Numbered from the stretch's first letter, positions 50,756 through 60,595 are shown. The stretch is DNA of 64,000 bases from 73-13 sp035556075 (GCA_035556075.1 DATMFQ010000011.1:4195-68194), one strand, 5' to 3'. Notes: a model not told the origin generated them from the sequence alone. Made by a program: numbers and translations.

Positions 50756-51160
50756 TCAGGAGTTGGTGAAGCCGACGTGCAGGCCGCCGGTGATCTTCAC
50801 CATCATGTTATACAGCACCGCGAGGATCGCACCGAGCACGGTGAAGACGATGACGTTGAGCACCCCGATGATGGCGGCGAAGGTCATGACGCGGCTGAAG
50901 GAGAAGTCCTTCGCGAGCGACACCGGCTCGTTGAAGATGTCCGTGAGGATGCCGTCGACATCGATGAGCACACCGGTCGAGTTGAGCACGACCCACAGCA
51001 GGCCGGTCACGACGATCTCCACGATGCCGATGGCGAGCGCGGCGAAGAAGGACAGCTTGAGGGCCGACCAGAAGTCGATGTACACCAGCTTGAGACGCAC
51101 CTGCTTGGTGGCCGGCTTGCGGGCCGACTTGTTCTGCAGGCGTTCGGCGACGCTCGTCAT
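50756..51160 (-). CDS. DUF3566 membrane protein downstream of gyrA
   Basis: This 134-residue protein starts four bases inside the end of gyrA (ATGA). A basic N-terminus precedes two membrane helices (about residues 32-58 and 93-120), with the family pattern YIDFWSALKLSFFAALAIGI and DFSFSRVMTFAAIIGVLNVI. DUF3566 is conserved immediately after gyrA in actinobacteria and is thought to be a divisome-associated membrane protein, though its function is not firmly established. Coupling to gyrA supports co-expression. Confidence 0.93.
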   Translation of the reverse strand: MTSVAERLQNKSARKPATKQVRLKLVYIDFWSALKLSFFAALAIGIVEIVVTGLLWVVLNSTGVLIDVDGILTDIFNEPVSLAKDFSFSRVMTFAAIIGVLNVIVFTVLGAILAVLYNMMVKITGGLHVGFTNS

Positions 51161-53703
51161 GCTTCCTTGGTGTCCTTCCCGGATTCCTCGACCTCACCGA
51201 CCGTGTCGGCGAGGTGTCGCTCACCGTTCTTCGCAATCGCAAGAATGCGGTCATCATCTGCGAAACGCGCGAAGATGACGCCCATGCTGTCGCGCCCGGT
51301 CGGGGTGACCTCGGCGACGGATGAGCGTACCACCTTGCCACTGGCAAGAACCACGAGCACTTCGTCGTCTTGGCCGACAATGAGGGCGCCCGCAAGGTCG
51401 CCGCGATCCTCGCGCAGTTTCGCGACCTTGATACCGATCCCCCCACGCCCCTGCGTCCGGTACTCGCGCACGTCGGTCGACTTCGCGTAGCCACGCTCGG
51501 TCGCGACGAAGACATACGCAGTCTCCTCCGCCCCAGCATCCGCTCCGGTCTCCGAGCCGGCCGCGAGCACATTCGCCGACAGCAGCCGGTCGTCGCCGCG
51601 GAAGCTCATGCCCTTGACACCGCTCGTCGCGCGGCCCATGGGACGCAGCGCCGTGTCGTCCGCGGTGAACCGCAGCGACATGCCCTTCCGGGACACGAGC
51701 AGGATGTCGTCCCCCGCATTCGCGAGCATCGCGGAGACAAGCTCGTCCCCCTCGCGGAGGTTGATCGCGATGATGCCACCGGTGCGGTTGGTGTCGTACT
51801 CGCGCAACGGGGTCTTCTTGATGAGCCCGTCCGCGGTCGCGAGCACGAGGTGCTCGGCGGCCTGGTAGTCCGAGATGTCGAGGATCTGTGCGATCTCCTC
51901 GTCGGGCTGGAGCGCGAGCTCGTTCGCGACGTGCTGCCCCTTCGCGTCGCGGCCGCCCTCGGCCAGCTCCCACGCGCGTGTCCGGTAGACCCGGCCCTTC
52001 GTCGTGAAGAAAAGCAGCCAGTGGTGGGTCGTCGTCACGAAGAAGTGCTCGACGATGTCATCGGCCCGCAGCTGTGCCCCCCGGACACCCCTGCCGCCGC
52101 GGTGCTGCGAGCGGTAGTTGTCGCTCCGGGTCCGCTTCATGTAGCCACCGCGGGTGACGGTGACGACCATCTCCTCCTCGGGGATGAGCTCCTCCATCGG
52201 CACATCGCCATCATGTCCGATGAGGATCCGCGTGCGCCGGTCATCGCCGTACTTCTCGGCGATCTCGGTCAACTCCTCGGCGATGATGGTGCGCTGCCGC
52301 TCCGGCTTCGCGAGGATGTCGCGGAGGTCCGCGATCTTCGCCTCGATCGCCTCCGCCTCCTCGATGATCTTCTGCCGCTCGAGCGCGGCGAGACGACGCA
52401 GCTGCAGCTCAAGAATCGCATTCGCCTGGATCTCGTCGATGTCGAGCAGTCGCTGGAGACCCGTGCGCGCCTCGTCGACCGTCGGCGATCGCCGGATGAG
52501 GGCGATGACCTCGTCGAGCGCGTCGAGCGCCTTGAGGTAGGCCCGCAGGATGTGGGCGCGCTTCTCCGCCTCCGCGAGGCGGAACTTCGTGCGCCGGACG
52601 ATGACCTCGATCTGGTGCACGATCCACAGCGAGATGAACTGCTCGATCGGCAGCGTCCGCGGCACCCCATCGACGATCGCGAGCATGTTCGCGCCGAAGG
52701 TGGTCTGCAGCTGCGTGTGCTTGTAGAGGTTGTTGAGCACGACCTTCGCGACCGCGTCCCGCTTCAGCACGATGACAAGGCGCTGCCCGGTGCGGCCGGA
52801 GGTCTCATCGCGGAGGTCGGCGATGCCGGCGAGCCGGCCTTCCTTCACCATCTCGGCGATCTTCGCCGCGAGCTGGTCCGGGTTGACCTGGTACGGCAGC
52901 TCGGTGACGACAAGGCAGGTGCGCCCCTGGATCTCCTCGACGCCGACGACCGCGCGCATGATGATCGAGCCGCGGCCCGTGCGGTACGCATCGGCGATGC
53001 CCCGGGTGCCGAGGATCGTCGCGCCGGTCGGGAAGTCCGGGCCCTTGATCCGCTCGGTGACGGCGGCGATGAGCTCCTCGCTGCTGGCCTCCGGGTGCTC
53101 GAGCGCCCAGAGGGCCGCCGCGGTGACCTCGCGGAGGTTGTGCGGCGGGATCTTCGTCGCCATGCCGACAGCGATGCCCTCGGAGCCGTTGGCGAGCAGG
53201 GCCGGGAAACGGGCCGGCAGCACGACCGGCTCCTGCGTGCGCCCGTCGTAGTTGTCCTGGAAGTCGACGGTGTCCTCGTCGATGTCCCGCACCATCTCCA
53301 TGGCGAGCGGGGCCATGCGGGTCTCGGTGTATCGCGGCGCGGCGGCGCCATCGTCGCCCGGTGAGCCGAAGTTGCCCTGGCCCGCGGCGAGCGGGTAGCG
53401 CATCGCCCACGGCTGCACGAGCCGGACGAGCGCGTCGTAGATCGCCGAGTCGCCGTGCGGGTGGAACTGCCCCATGACGTCGCCGACGACGCGAGAGCAT
53501 TTGCTGAATGCGCGGTCCGGCCGATACCCTCCGTCGAACATCGTGTAGATGACACGGCGATGCACCGGTTTCATGCCGTCGCGCACGTCGGGCAGCGCGC
53601 GCCCGACGATGACGCTCATCGCATAGTCGAGGTAGGAGCGCTGCATCTCCAGCTGGAGATCGACCTGCGCGATCCGGTCCTGGGGCTGCTGCTCAGATGT
53701 CAA
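51157..53703 (-). CDS. gyrA: DNA gyrase subunit A
   Basis: From a TTG at 53703 (LTSEQQPQDRIAQVDLQLEM), 11 bases inside gyrB, the protein has about 848 residues; an ATG at 53760 further inside gyrB is the alternative. The breakage-reunion domain has QRSYLDYAMSVIVGRALPDV and the quinolone-resistance-determining region HPHGDSAIYDALVRLVQPWA, with catalytic Tyr in APRYTETRMA. C-terminal beta-pinwheel blades follow with a GyrA-box (QHRGGRGVRGAQ). With GyrB it introduces negative supercoils. The position-83/87 equivalents read Ser and Asp-type wild-type residues by eye (GDSAIYDA). Confidence 0.96.
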   Translation of the reverse strand: MTSEQQPQDRIAQVDLQLEMQRSYLDYAMSVIVGRALPDVRDGMKPVHRRVIYTMFDGGYRPDRAFSKCSRVVGDVMGQFHPHGDSAIYDALVRLVQPWAMRYPLAAGQGNFGSPGDDGAAAPRYTETRMAPLAMEMVRDIDEDTVDFQDNYDGRTQEPVVLPARFPALLANGSEGIAVGMATKIPPHNLREVTAAALWALEHPEASSEELIAAVTERIKGPDFPTGATILGTRGIADAYRTGRGSIIMRAVVGVEEIQGRTCLVVTELPYQVNPDQLAAKIAEMVKEGRLAGIADLRDETSGRTGQRLVIVLKRDAVAKVVLNNLYKHTQLQTTFGANMLAIVDGVPRTLPIEQFISLWIVHQIEVIVRRTKFRLAEAEKRAHILRAYLKALDALDEVIALIRRSPTVDEARTGLQRLLDIDEIQANAILELQLRRLAALERQKIIEEAEAIEAKIADLRDILAKPERQRTIIAEELTEIAEKYGDDRRTRILIGHDGDVPMEELIPEEEMVVTVTRGGYMKRTRSDNYRSQHRGGRGVRGAQLRADDIVEHFFVTTTHHWLLFFTTKGRVYRTRAWELAEGGRDAKGQHVANELALQPDEEIAQILDISDYQAAEHLVLATADGLIKKTPLREYDTNRTGGIIAINLREGDELVSAMLANAGDDILLVSRKGMSLRFTADDTALRPMGRATSGVKGMSFRGDDRLLSANVLAAGSETGADAGAEETAYVFVATERGYAKSTDVREYRTQGRGGIGIKVAKLREDRGDLAGALIVGQDDEVLVVLASGKVVRSSVAEVTPTGRDSMGVIFARFADDDRILAIAKNGERHLADTVGEVEESGKDTKEA

Positions 53704-55735
53704 GGAACCGCACGTCCTTCGCGTTCTGCTGGATGAAATTGCGTCGGGCCTCGACGTCATCGCCCATCAGGGTCGAGAAGGTCGCGTCCGCGCGGGCGGC
53801 ATCGTCGAGCGTGACCTGGAGCAGGGTCCGCGTCTCCGGATTCATCGTTGTGTCCCACAGCTCCTGGTGGTTCATCTCACCGAGGCCCTTGTACCGCTGG
53901 ATGCCGTTGTCCTTCGGGATCCGGCGGCCCTGCCGGATGCCGTCCTCGAGGAGGGCATCGCGCTCCGCATCCGAGTAGACGTACTCGTGCTCCGCATTCG
54001 ACCATTTCAGTCGGTACAGCGGTGGCTGCGCGAGGTAGACGTAGCCCTGATCGATGAGCCCTCGCATGTAGCGGAAGATGAGGGTGAGCAGCAGGGTCGT
54101 GATGTGCTGGCCGTCGACATCGGCGTCGGCCATGAGGATGATCTTGTGGTACCTGGCCTTCTGGGCATCGAAGTCCTCACCGATGCCCGTGCCGAATGCC
54201 GAGATCATCGCCTGGATTTCCGCATTGCCGAGTGCCCGGTCCAGTCGTGCCTTTTCGACGTTGAGCACCTTGCCGCGCAAGCTCAGGATCGCCTGGGTCT
54301 CCGGGTCACGCCCTTGGACGGCAGAGCCGCCGGCTGAGTCGCCCTCGACGAGGAAGATCTCGGACTCGGCCGGATTCCGGCTCGAGCAGTCCTTGAGCTT
54401 GTCCGGCATGCCGCCGCCCTCAAGGAGCCCCTTGCGCCGCGTCTGCTCGCGGGCCTTGCGCGCCGCGAGCCGAGCCGTCGCCGCCTGGATCGCCTTCTTG
54501 ATGACGTCGCGGGCCTGATTCGGGTTCCGGTCGAACCAGTCGCCGAGCTGGTCGCCGACGACCCGCTGGACGAACGACTTCGCCTCGGTGTTGCCGAGCT
54601 TCGTCTTCGTCTGCCCCTCGAACTGCGGCTCGCCGAGCTTGATCGAGACCACGGCGGTGAGTCCCTCGCGGACGTCATCGCCGGAGAGATTCTCGTCCTT
54701 GTCTTTGAGGAGCCCCTTGTCTCGCGCGTAGCGGTTGACGAGGCTCGTCAGCGCCGCGCGGAAACCCTCCTCGTGGGTGCCACCCTCGTGCGTGTTGATC
54801 GTGTTGGCATAGGTGTGGACGGACTCGGTGTACGCGCTCGTCCACTGCATGGCGACCTCAAGCGAGATCCGGCGCTCAGTGTCCTCCGCATCGAAGGCGA
54901 TGATCTCCTCGTGGACGGAGGTGTCCTTCTTCGCATTGTTGAGGTATTCGACGTAGTCGACGAGGCCCCGCTCGTAGCGGTAGGTCGCGCTGACCGGCTC
55001 CTCACCACGCTCGTCAGTGATGGTGATGCTGAGGCCGCGATTGAGGAATGCCTGCTGCTGGAATCGCTCGCGGAGCGTCTCGTAGTCGAACTCGGTGGTC
55101 TCGAAGATGCTCGCGTCCGGCCAGAAGGTCTGCACCGTGCCCGTCTCGTCGGTCGCCTCGCCCTGCGCGAGCGGTGCGACGGGCTTGCCACCGTCGACGA
55201 AGGTCATCCGCCAGACATGCCCGTTTCGTCGCACTTCGGTCTCGATCCGGCTCGAAAGCGCATTGACGACCGAGATGCCGACGCCGTGCAGTCCACCGGA
55301 GACCGCGTAGCCGCCCCCGCCGAACTTGCCGCCCGCGTGGAGGATCGTCATGACGACCTGGACGGTCGAGACCTTTTCTGTCGGGTGCTCCGCGACGGGG
55401 ATGCCACGGCCGTCGTCGGCGACCCGGAGACCGCCGTCGGCGAGCAGCGTGATGTCGATCCGGGTCGCGTATCCCGCCATCGCCTCATCGACCGAGTTGT
55501 CCACCACCTCATACACGAGGTGGTGCAGGCCGCGCGGCCCCGTCGAGCCGATGTACATGCCAGGCCGTTTCCGGACCGCGTCGAGGCCCTCGAGCACCTG
55601 GATCGCCGCAGCGTCATACGTGCCATTGGGCACCTGGCCAGGCTTCGGGCTGCTCGGTGCAGTGACCGGTGCGACCGGCTCGTCCCCCCCGCCGTCTGGT
55701 GCTGCTGCGCTGCCCGGCGTCTGGGGATCCGTCAT
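53693..55735 (-). CDS. gyrB: DNA gyrase subunit B
   Basis: The protein has 680 residues. The GHKL ATPase domain has LEGLDAVRKRPGMYIGSTGP, EVVDNSVDEAMAGYATRIDI (Asn and Asp of ATP binding) and GGKFGGGGYAVSGGLHGVGI. The TOPRIM domain has EIFLVEGDSAGGSAVQGRDP and LMADADVDGQHI, and the C-terminus has YKGLGEMNHQELWDTTMNPE. An N-terminal tail of about 30 Pro/Ala/Gly-rich residues precedes the conserved fold and is unusual in length, so a later start near NGTYDAAAIQVLEGL is possible. It partners GyrA, which overlaps it. Confidence 0.97.
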   Translation of the reverse strand: MTDPQTPGSAAAPDGGGDEPVAPVTAPSSPKPGQVPNGTYDAAAIQVLEGLDAVRKRPGMYIGSTGPRGLHHLVYEVVDNSVDEAMAGYATRIDITLLADGGLRVADDGRGIPVAEHPTEKVSTVQVVMTILHAGGKFGGGGYAVSGGLHGVGISVVNALSSRIETEVRRNGHVWRMTFVDGGKPVAPLAQGEATDETGTVQTFWPDASIFETTEFDYETLRERFQQQAFLNRGLSITITDERGEEPVSATYRYERGLVDYVEYLNNAKKDTSVHEEIIAFDAEDTERRISLEVAMQWTSAYTESVHTYANTINTHEGGTHEEGFRAALTSLVNRYARDKGLLKDKDENLSGDDVREGLTAVVSIKLGEPQFEGQTKTKLGNTEAKSFVQRVVGDQLGDWFDRNPNQARDVIKKAIQAATARLAARKAREQTRRKGLLEGGGMPDKLKDCSSRNPAESEIFLVEGDSAGGSAVQGRDPETQAILSLRGKVLNVEKARLDRALGNAEIQAMISAFGTGIGEDFDAQKARYHKIILMADADVDGQHITTLLLTLIFRYMRGLIDQGYVYLAQPPLYRLKWSNAEHEYVYSDAERDALLEDGIRQGRRIPKDNGIQRYKGLGEMNHQELWDTTMNPETRTLLQVTLDDAARADATFSTLMGDDVEARRNFIQQNAKDVRFLDI

Positions 55736-55824
55736 GGGTCCATCTTAGCCGAGGGGCACTGACAACGAGCCGATATACGCCCCGCTGAGCGACGAATTCT
55801 GCCGGCTGGGTCGGAAATGGTGGC

Positions 55825-56337
55825 TCAGCCGTAAGTATCGCGTGGACCGCGGCCTGGGACGTACCTGGGGCCGCGTTTGCGCGGTGGGACGTCCGGCCCC
55901 AAAAAGCGGAGGCGCTCGACGGCGGCCTCAGGGAAGCGTTCACCGAGCCGAGTCAGCAGCTGCGACCGCATCAGCCCGAGCTGTGTCGCCCACGCCGTCG
56001 AATCACAGCGGATGACGAGCTGCCCGTCGACGAACTCCGCTGGCTGCGCATGATCGGCGACCGCGGGGCCGACCGCATCCGCCCAGTCGATGAAGAGCTC
56101 CGACTGCGCGAGCGCGCTCGACCACCCCCGCTCGGCGACAAGCCCGGCGATCGCCGCACCGATCGAGTTCGGGTCGCGGCCCTTGTCGAACGGCTGCGAT
56201 CCCGACTCCGGTTGCATGATGCCCCGCGGTGACCGCCGACCGCCGAAGCGCTCCCGCAACCGACGAAACACATTGCGGTGCTCCGCGTGCTGCGCACTCC
56301 GGTCTGCTCCCCGAGAATCGCTCCGGTGCTCAGCCAT
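55825..56337 (-). CDS. dciA: DciA (DUF721), replicative helicase loader/operator
   Basis: I start at the ATG at 56337 (MAEHRSDSRGADRSAQHAEH), which has GGAGAGAT upstream and overlaps the end of recF by eight bases, giving 170 residues. The conserved DUF721 core is residues about 60-150 (AIAGLVAERGWSSALAQSEL, IRCDSTAWATQLGLMRSQLL). DciA is the widespread bacterial substitute for DnaC/DnaI that loads DnaB helicase at the origin, which fits its place between recF and gyrB. The N-terminal 55 residues are charged and probably disordered. Confidence 0.93.
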   Translation of the reverse strand: MAEHRSDSRGADRSAQHAEHRNVFRRLRERFGGRRSPRGIMQPESGSQPFDKGRDPNSIGAAIAGLVAERGWSSALAQSELFIDWADAVGPAVADHAQPAEFVDGQLVIRCDSTAWATQLGLMRSQLLTRLGERFPEAAVERLRFLGPDVPPRKRGPRYVPGRGPRDTYG

Positions 56338-57424
56338 CGACGATCTCTCCAGCACGAATGCGGATGACCGGTCCCGTCAGCGCCGCCGGCACCTCCTCCG
56401 CCACCGCCGCCGTCACGAGGACCTGCTCATAGTCAGCGACGGCGGCGAGCAGCCGCTCCCGCCGCCGGACGTCGAGCTCGGCGAAGACGTCGTCAAGGAT
56501 GATGACCGGGTCCCCGGCCGGACCGGACTGCCGCAGCAATTCCGCGGAGCCAAGCCGGAGGGCGAGTGCCGTCGACCACGACTCGCCGTGGCTCGCGTGC
56601 GTGCGGGCCGGTAGACCATTGAGGGTGAGCCGGAGGTCATCCCGGTGCGGGCCGACTAGGGTCACGGCGCGGTCGAGCTCGTCGCGACGCCGCTCCTGCA
56701 GGCGACCGGCAAATTCGGTCGCATCCGCCGCCCCGGACACCTCGAGGTCGAGCTCGAGGAGCTGCTCCTCACCGGCGATCGTCGCGTAGGCCGCCGACGC
56801 GAACGGACGCAGGTCATCGACGAGCGCCAGTCGAGCGGCGGTGATCTCCGCGCCGACGGTCGCCAGCTGGGCGTCCCACACGTCGAGCGTCGAGAGCGTT
56901 GCGTCGGTGATCCGCGCCGCCCGCGCCGACTTGAGCAAGGAATTGCGCTGCCGGACGATCCGCTCATAATCCGCGAGTACCCCGATGAGTCGCGGCTGCC
57001 GCATTCCTAACAAGGCATCGAGGAATCGGCGGCGACCGCTCGGCTCGTCCCGCACCAGCCCAAGGTCCTCGGGGGCGAAGACGACGGCGTCGAGATAGCG
57101 GCGAGCCTCCTTCGCACGCACGAGCGAGCCATTGACCAGAATGCGGTTCGCCGCGCCCCGATTGATCTCCGCCTCGACCGTGATCGAGCGATCCCCATGT
57201 CTGAGGAGCGCCCGGATGATCGCCCGGTCCTCACCCTGTCGAATGAGGGGCGCGTCCCCGCCGACGCGATGGGAGATGCCGGCCGCCAGCACGACGATCG
57301 CTTCGACGAGGTTCGTCTTGCCCTGGCCATTCGGCCCGACGATGACGGTCGCGCCGGGGGCAAGCTCGATCGAGGCCGTGCGGTAGTTCCGGAAGTCCGC
57401 GAGCTCGAGGCGGGCGACGTACAC
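56330..57424 (-). CDS. recF: DNA replication and repair protein RecF
   Basis: From the GTG at 57424 (VYVARLELADFRNYRTASIE), four bases after dnaN, the protein has 364 residues. It has Walker A VIVGPNGQGKTNLVEAIVVL, the ABC signature region LALRLGSAELLRQ and Walker B DPVIILDDVFAELD. RecF loads RecA at gaps with RecO and RecR. The longer frame overlaps dnaN and is not RecF-like there. Its 3' end overlaps dciA. Confidence 0.96.
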   Translation of the reverse strand: MYVARLELADFRNYRTASIELAPGATVIVGPNGQGKTNLVEAIVVLAAGISHRVGGDAPLIRQGEDRAIIRALLRHGDRSITVEAEINRGAANRILVNGSLVRAKEARRYLDAVVFAPEDLGLVRDEPSGRRRFLDALLGMRQPRLIGVLADYERIVRQRNSLLKSARAARITDATLSTLDVWDAQLATVGAEITAARLALVDDLRPFASAAYATIAGEEQLLELDLEVSGAADATEFAGRLQERRRDELDRAVTLVGPHRDDLRLTLNGLPARTHASHGESWSTALALRLGSAELLRQSGPAGDPVIILDDVFAELDVRRRERLLAAVADYEQVLVTAAVAEEVPAALTGPVIRIRAGEIVDG

Positions 57425-57428
57425 CGCG

Positions 57429-58571
57429 TCAGCGCAGCAGCAGGTTGGGCTGCAGCAGGTAGCGGAAGGAATCCCCCGCGTCATCCTTCGAGGTCTGCGC
57501 GGTGATGAGCACGGGCCCGGGCTTGTTCGGGTTGTCGGTGCGGGTGAATGCGAGACGGACGAATTCAGAGTGCACCGAGCCGAGCGCATCGAGCAGGAAC
57601 TGCGGCTTGAGCGACACGACGATCTCCTCGCCGGTCAGCACCGCATCGATCGCCTCCGAGGCCTGCGCCTGCTCGCTGCCAACCGCCTCGAGGGTGAGCC
57701 CCTCCGAGGTGAACGTGAAGCGGAGCGCGGCGTCGCGGTCGAGGACGAGCGCCACCCGGCGGATGGCGTCGACGAGGTCGCTCGTGGCGAGCACCGCGTG
57801 GTCCTCGACCGTGTCAGGGAAGAGTCGCTTGACCGGCGGGTAGTTGCCCTTGATGAGCAAGGACGTGACAACCTTCCCGTCGGCGGCGAAGGAGATGAGC
57901 TCACGGTCGTCACCGCCGGAGATCGACACCCGGACGGTCGCCGCGTGCGCGAAGGTCTTGCCAAGCTCCATGAGCGTGCGAGCCGGGACAAGCGCGGTCG
58001 CCGATTCGATCCCGGAGCCGTCAGCGTCCCATGGGATGTCACGAATCGCGACACGGTACCGGTCGGTGGCCACGAGTGAGACGGCCGTCTCGGACACCTC
58101 GAGCTGCACGGTCGTGATGACGGGTGTCACGTCGTCCTTCGACGCGGCGACCGCAACCTGTCCGATCGCCTCGGCGAACACATCACCCGGGACGAGCCCA
58201 CCGGTCTCCGAGACCTCTGGGAGGCTCGGGTATTCCTCGATCGGCATCGACAGCAGGGTGAAGCGGCCGGTGCCACAGCGCACCGAGATGCGTCCCTCGT
58301 CCATCGTGACGTCGACGGGGGCGGCGGGCAGTCGGCTCGCGATGTCGGCGAGCAGTCGGCCCGACACGAGCGCCCGCCCCGGCTCCGCAACCTCCGCCGC
58401 GATTCGCGTCCGTGCTGACACCTCGTAATCGAAGGTCGAGAGCGAGACGCCGTCAGCGTCGGCCTCGATGAGCACGCCGCCGAGAATCGGCATCGTCGTG
58501 CGCTGCGGTAGCAGCTTGACGGCAAAGGACACGGCCTCGGCGAAGATGTCGCGATTGACCTGGAACTTCAC
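57429..58571 (-). CDS. dnaN: DNA polymerase III beta sliding clamp
   Basis: I choose the GTG at 58571, which gives the standard N-terminus (MKFQVNRDIFAEAVSFAVKL) and has AGGGAG eight bases upstream; the GTG at 58580 overlaps that site. The product is 380 residues with three repeats of the clamp fold and a normal C-terminal peptide-binding pocket. It tethers polymerase and repair proteins, including NucS. The C-terminus (YLLQPNLLLR) is the usual PMRL-type end in variant form. Confidence 0.97.
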   Translation of the reverse strand: MKFQVNRDIFAEAVSFAVKLLPQRTTMPILGGVLIEADADGVSLSTFDYEVSARTRIAAEVAEPGRALVSGRLLADIASRLPAAPVDVTMDEGRISVRCGTGRFTLLSMPIEEYPSLPEVSETGGLVPGDVFAEAIGQVAVAASKDDVTPVITTVQLEVSETAVSLVATDRYRVAIRDIPWDADGSGIESATALVPARTLMELGKTFAHAATVRVSISGGDDRELISFAADGKVVTSLLIKGNYPPVKRLFPDTVEDHAVLATSDLVDAIRRVALVLDRDAALRFTFTSEGLTLEAVGSEQAQASEAIDAVLTGEEIVVSLKPQFLLDALGSVHSEFVRLAFTRTDNPNKPGPVLITAQTSKDDAGDSFRYLLQPNLLLR

Positions 58572-58799
58572 CGTCCACACTCCCTGGCTGTCGTCTGCTG
58601 TGTGTTTGTCGTGCTGCTGGTTGCTGATGCTGATCGCTGTCGTGCGTCAGCGCCACGGCAGTCCCTCGATGACTGCGGCGCCTGCTCATCCTGCCACAGG
58701 CCTCCGACCTCGTGGGGGTCCGAGGTTTCAGGTGCTGCTCGAAGGTCGCGGGCTGCGGCGGTCGGTTCGGGTTGGGGAATCAGCGGACCGTCATCACAA

Positions 58800-59040
58800 G
58801 ATTCAGTAGTCATAAGTCCTGTGGATGATGTGTAGTTCACCGTGGTGGTCAGATCGCAGTAAGGAACTACATCCGTGTGAGTTGTTCACCCCTTGTGGAC
58901 GAATTGTGGATAACTTGCGGTGCTCAGCGGGGCCTTGTCACTGCTGTCGCAGCGGCGGGTCCGTTTTCAGCCAGATTCGGCGAGATATCCACAATTTTCC
59001 ACATTCTGTTGCACAGATGTGGACAACTGGGGTTGCGGTG
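58800..59040. other. Chromosomal replication origin (oriC)
   Basis: The 533-base dnaN-dnaA spacer holds six DnaA-box-like 9-mers: TGTGGATGA 58820-58828, TGTGGACGA 58894-58902, TGTGGATAA 58905-58913 (perfect TTATCCACA complement), ATATCCACA 58985-58993, TTTTCCACA 58995-59003 and TGTGGACAA 59018-59026. They form two pairs with opposite orientations plus outliers. The part from 58620 to 58800 has no box that I can see. The remaining spacer shows no protein-like frame. Confidence 0.92.
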
Positions 59041-59104
59041 GTGTAGCGCCGTGCGCGGTCCGGAGTGGGCGGCGGCCGGGGCGACCACCGCATTCCTCCA
59101 CTGA

Positions 59105-60490
59105 TTAGGACGTTTTGGCGGCCTGCCGGACCCGCGTCGTGATCTCGGTGACCTGGTTGAAGATCGAGCGGCGCTCCTGCATGAGCGTCGAGATCTTCTT
59201 GTTCGCGTACATGACGGTCGTGTGGTCGCGGCCACCGAAGAACTTGCCGATCTGCGGCAGCGTCATCTCGGTCAGCTCGCGGCACAGATACATCGCGATC
59301 TGTCGGGCGTGCGCGATCGCCTGGGAGCGGGACGCACTGTAGAGGTCGTCGACCGGCAGTTTGAAGTAGTCCGCGGTGCAGCCGGCGATGTCGACCGCCT
59401 CGATCGCGTTGTCCGTGATGATGAGGTCCTTGAGCACGGTCTGCACGAGCTCCATGTCGACCTCGGAGCGATTGAGATTTGCGAATGCGGTGACGCGGAT
59501 GAGGATGCCCTCGAGTTCCCGGATATTGGACGAGACCTTCGAGGCCATGTATTCGAGGACCTCATTGGAGACCTGGAACTTCTCGCTCTGCGCCTTCTTG
59601 CGGAGGATTGCGATCCGGGTTTCGAGGTCGGGCGCCTGGACATCCGTCAGGAGGCCCCACTCGAAGCGGGAGCGCATCCGGTCCTCAAAGCCGGTCAAGT
59701 GCTTCGGCTGCACGTCGCTCGTGATGACCACCTGCTTGTTGTGGTCATGCAGCGTATTGAAGGTGTGGAAGAACGCCTCCTGCGTCTGCTCCTTGCCCTG
59801 GAGGAACTGGATGTCATCGATGAGCAGGATGTCGACCTCGCGATAGCGCTTGTTGAATGCGGCGGCCGTGTTGTTCTGGATCGCGTTGATGAAGTCGTTG
59901 GTGAAGTCCTCGGAGCTGACGTAGCGGACCTGGATGCCCTGGTACAGGCTCTCCGCGTAATGCCCGATCGCGTGCAGCAGGTGCGTCTTGCCGAGCCCGG
60001 AGTCGCCGTAGATGAAGAGCGGGTTGTATGCCTTCGCGGGGGCTTCGGCGACCGCAACCGCGGCGGCGTGGGCGAAGCGGTTGGAGCCACCGGTCACGAA
60101 ACTGTCGAAGGTGTACTTCGGGTTGAGCCGATTGTCGGACCGGCGCACGATCGTCGGGACGGCCTGACTCCGGGGTTCGACCAGCCGCTCCGGCGGCGCC
60201 GTGTCCGTGATGATCTCGAGCTCGTCGGTCGTCAGCGACGGATTCACCACGATGGCGAAGGTGACAATGTCGCCGTCGGCGACGTCCGCGATCGCGGTGA
60301 GGAGCGGGAGTCGCGCCCGTTGCTCAAGCATGCCCCGGGTCAGGTCATTCGGTACCTCGAGAAAGATGGTGCCGCTCATGATGCCCTTCGGCACGACCAG
60401 GCTGATGAACCCGCGCAATTGGGGCGTGACGCGGTCGTCTTCGCTCAGGCGCGCGACGATCGCTGCCCAAAGATCCGCGACGTCATCCAC
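59105..60490 (-). CDS. dnaA: Chromosomal replication initiator protein DnaA
   Basis: From a GTG at 60490 (VDDVADLWAAIVARLSEDDR) the protein has 461 residues; a GTG at 60499 is also in frame, and no ribosome site is obvious. The frame reads far upstream through rnpA and rpmH, but that is not DnaA. The AAA+ domain has Walker A YGDSGLGKTHLLHAIGHYAE, Walker B ILLIDDIQFLQGKEQTQEAF and arginine finger region. The C-terminal DNA-binding domain has the signature GRDHTTVMYANKKI. It binds the boxes in the adjacent spacer and melts the origin. Confidence 0.97.
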   Translation of the reverse strand: MDDVADLWAAIVARLSEDDRVTPQLRGFISLVVPKGIMSGTIFLEVPNDLTRGMLEQRARLPLLTAIADVADGDIVTFAIVVNPSLTTDELEIITDTAPPERLVEPRSQAVPTIVRRSDNRLNPKYTFDSFVTGGSNRFAHAAAVAVAEAPAKAYNPLFIYGDSGLGKTHLLHAIGHYAESLYQGIQVRYVSSEDFTNDFINAIQNNTAAAFNKRYREVDILLIDDIQFLQGKEQTQEAFFHTFNTLHDHNKQVVITSDVQPKHLTGFEDRMRSRFEWGLLTDVQAPDLETRIAILRKKAQSEKFQVSNEVLEYMASKVSSNIRELEGILIRVTAFANLNRSEVDMELVQTVLKDLIITDNAIEAVDIAGCTADYFKLPVDDLYSASRSQAIAHARQIAMYLCRELTEMTLPQIGKFFGGRDHTTVMYANKKISTLMQERRSIFNQVTEITTRVRQAAKTS

Positions 60491-60566
60491 GCGCGCCACT
60501 CTAATGTGGTCCGGCGAGTCGTCAACAGCGTCGGCGAAAGCAGGTGGATAATTCCGCCGGCTGGCT

Positions 60567-60595
60567 TTGACCTCCCAGGGACTGCGCCCTACAAT
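60567..60595 (+). promoter_or_regulatory. Sigma-70-type promoter of rpmH operon
   Basis: TTGACC (60567-60572) and TACAAT (60590-60595) are separated by exactly 17 bases, the best consensus pair in the window. It lies 84 bases upstream of rpmH. A DnaA-box-like GGTGGATAA at 60543-60551 sits just before it and near the divergent dnaA start, so shared control by DnaA is possible. Confidence 0.75.

Noticed and set aside
53693..53760. gyrA start at the ATG 57 bases further inside gyrB
   Set aside because: The residues it would add (MTSRPDAISSSRTRRTCGS) do not look like GyrA. The TTG at 53703 gives a normal N-terminus, though this is not proven.
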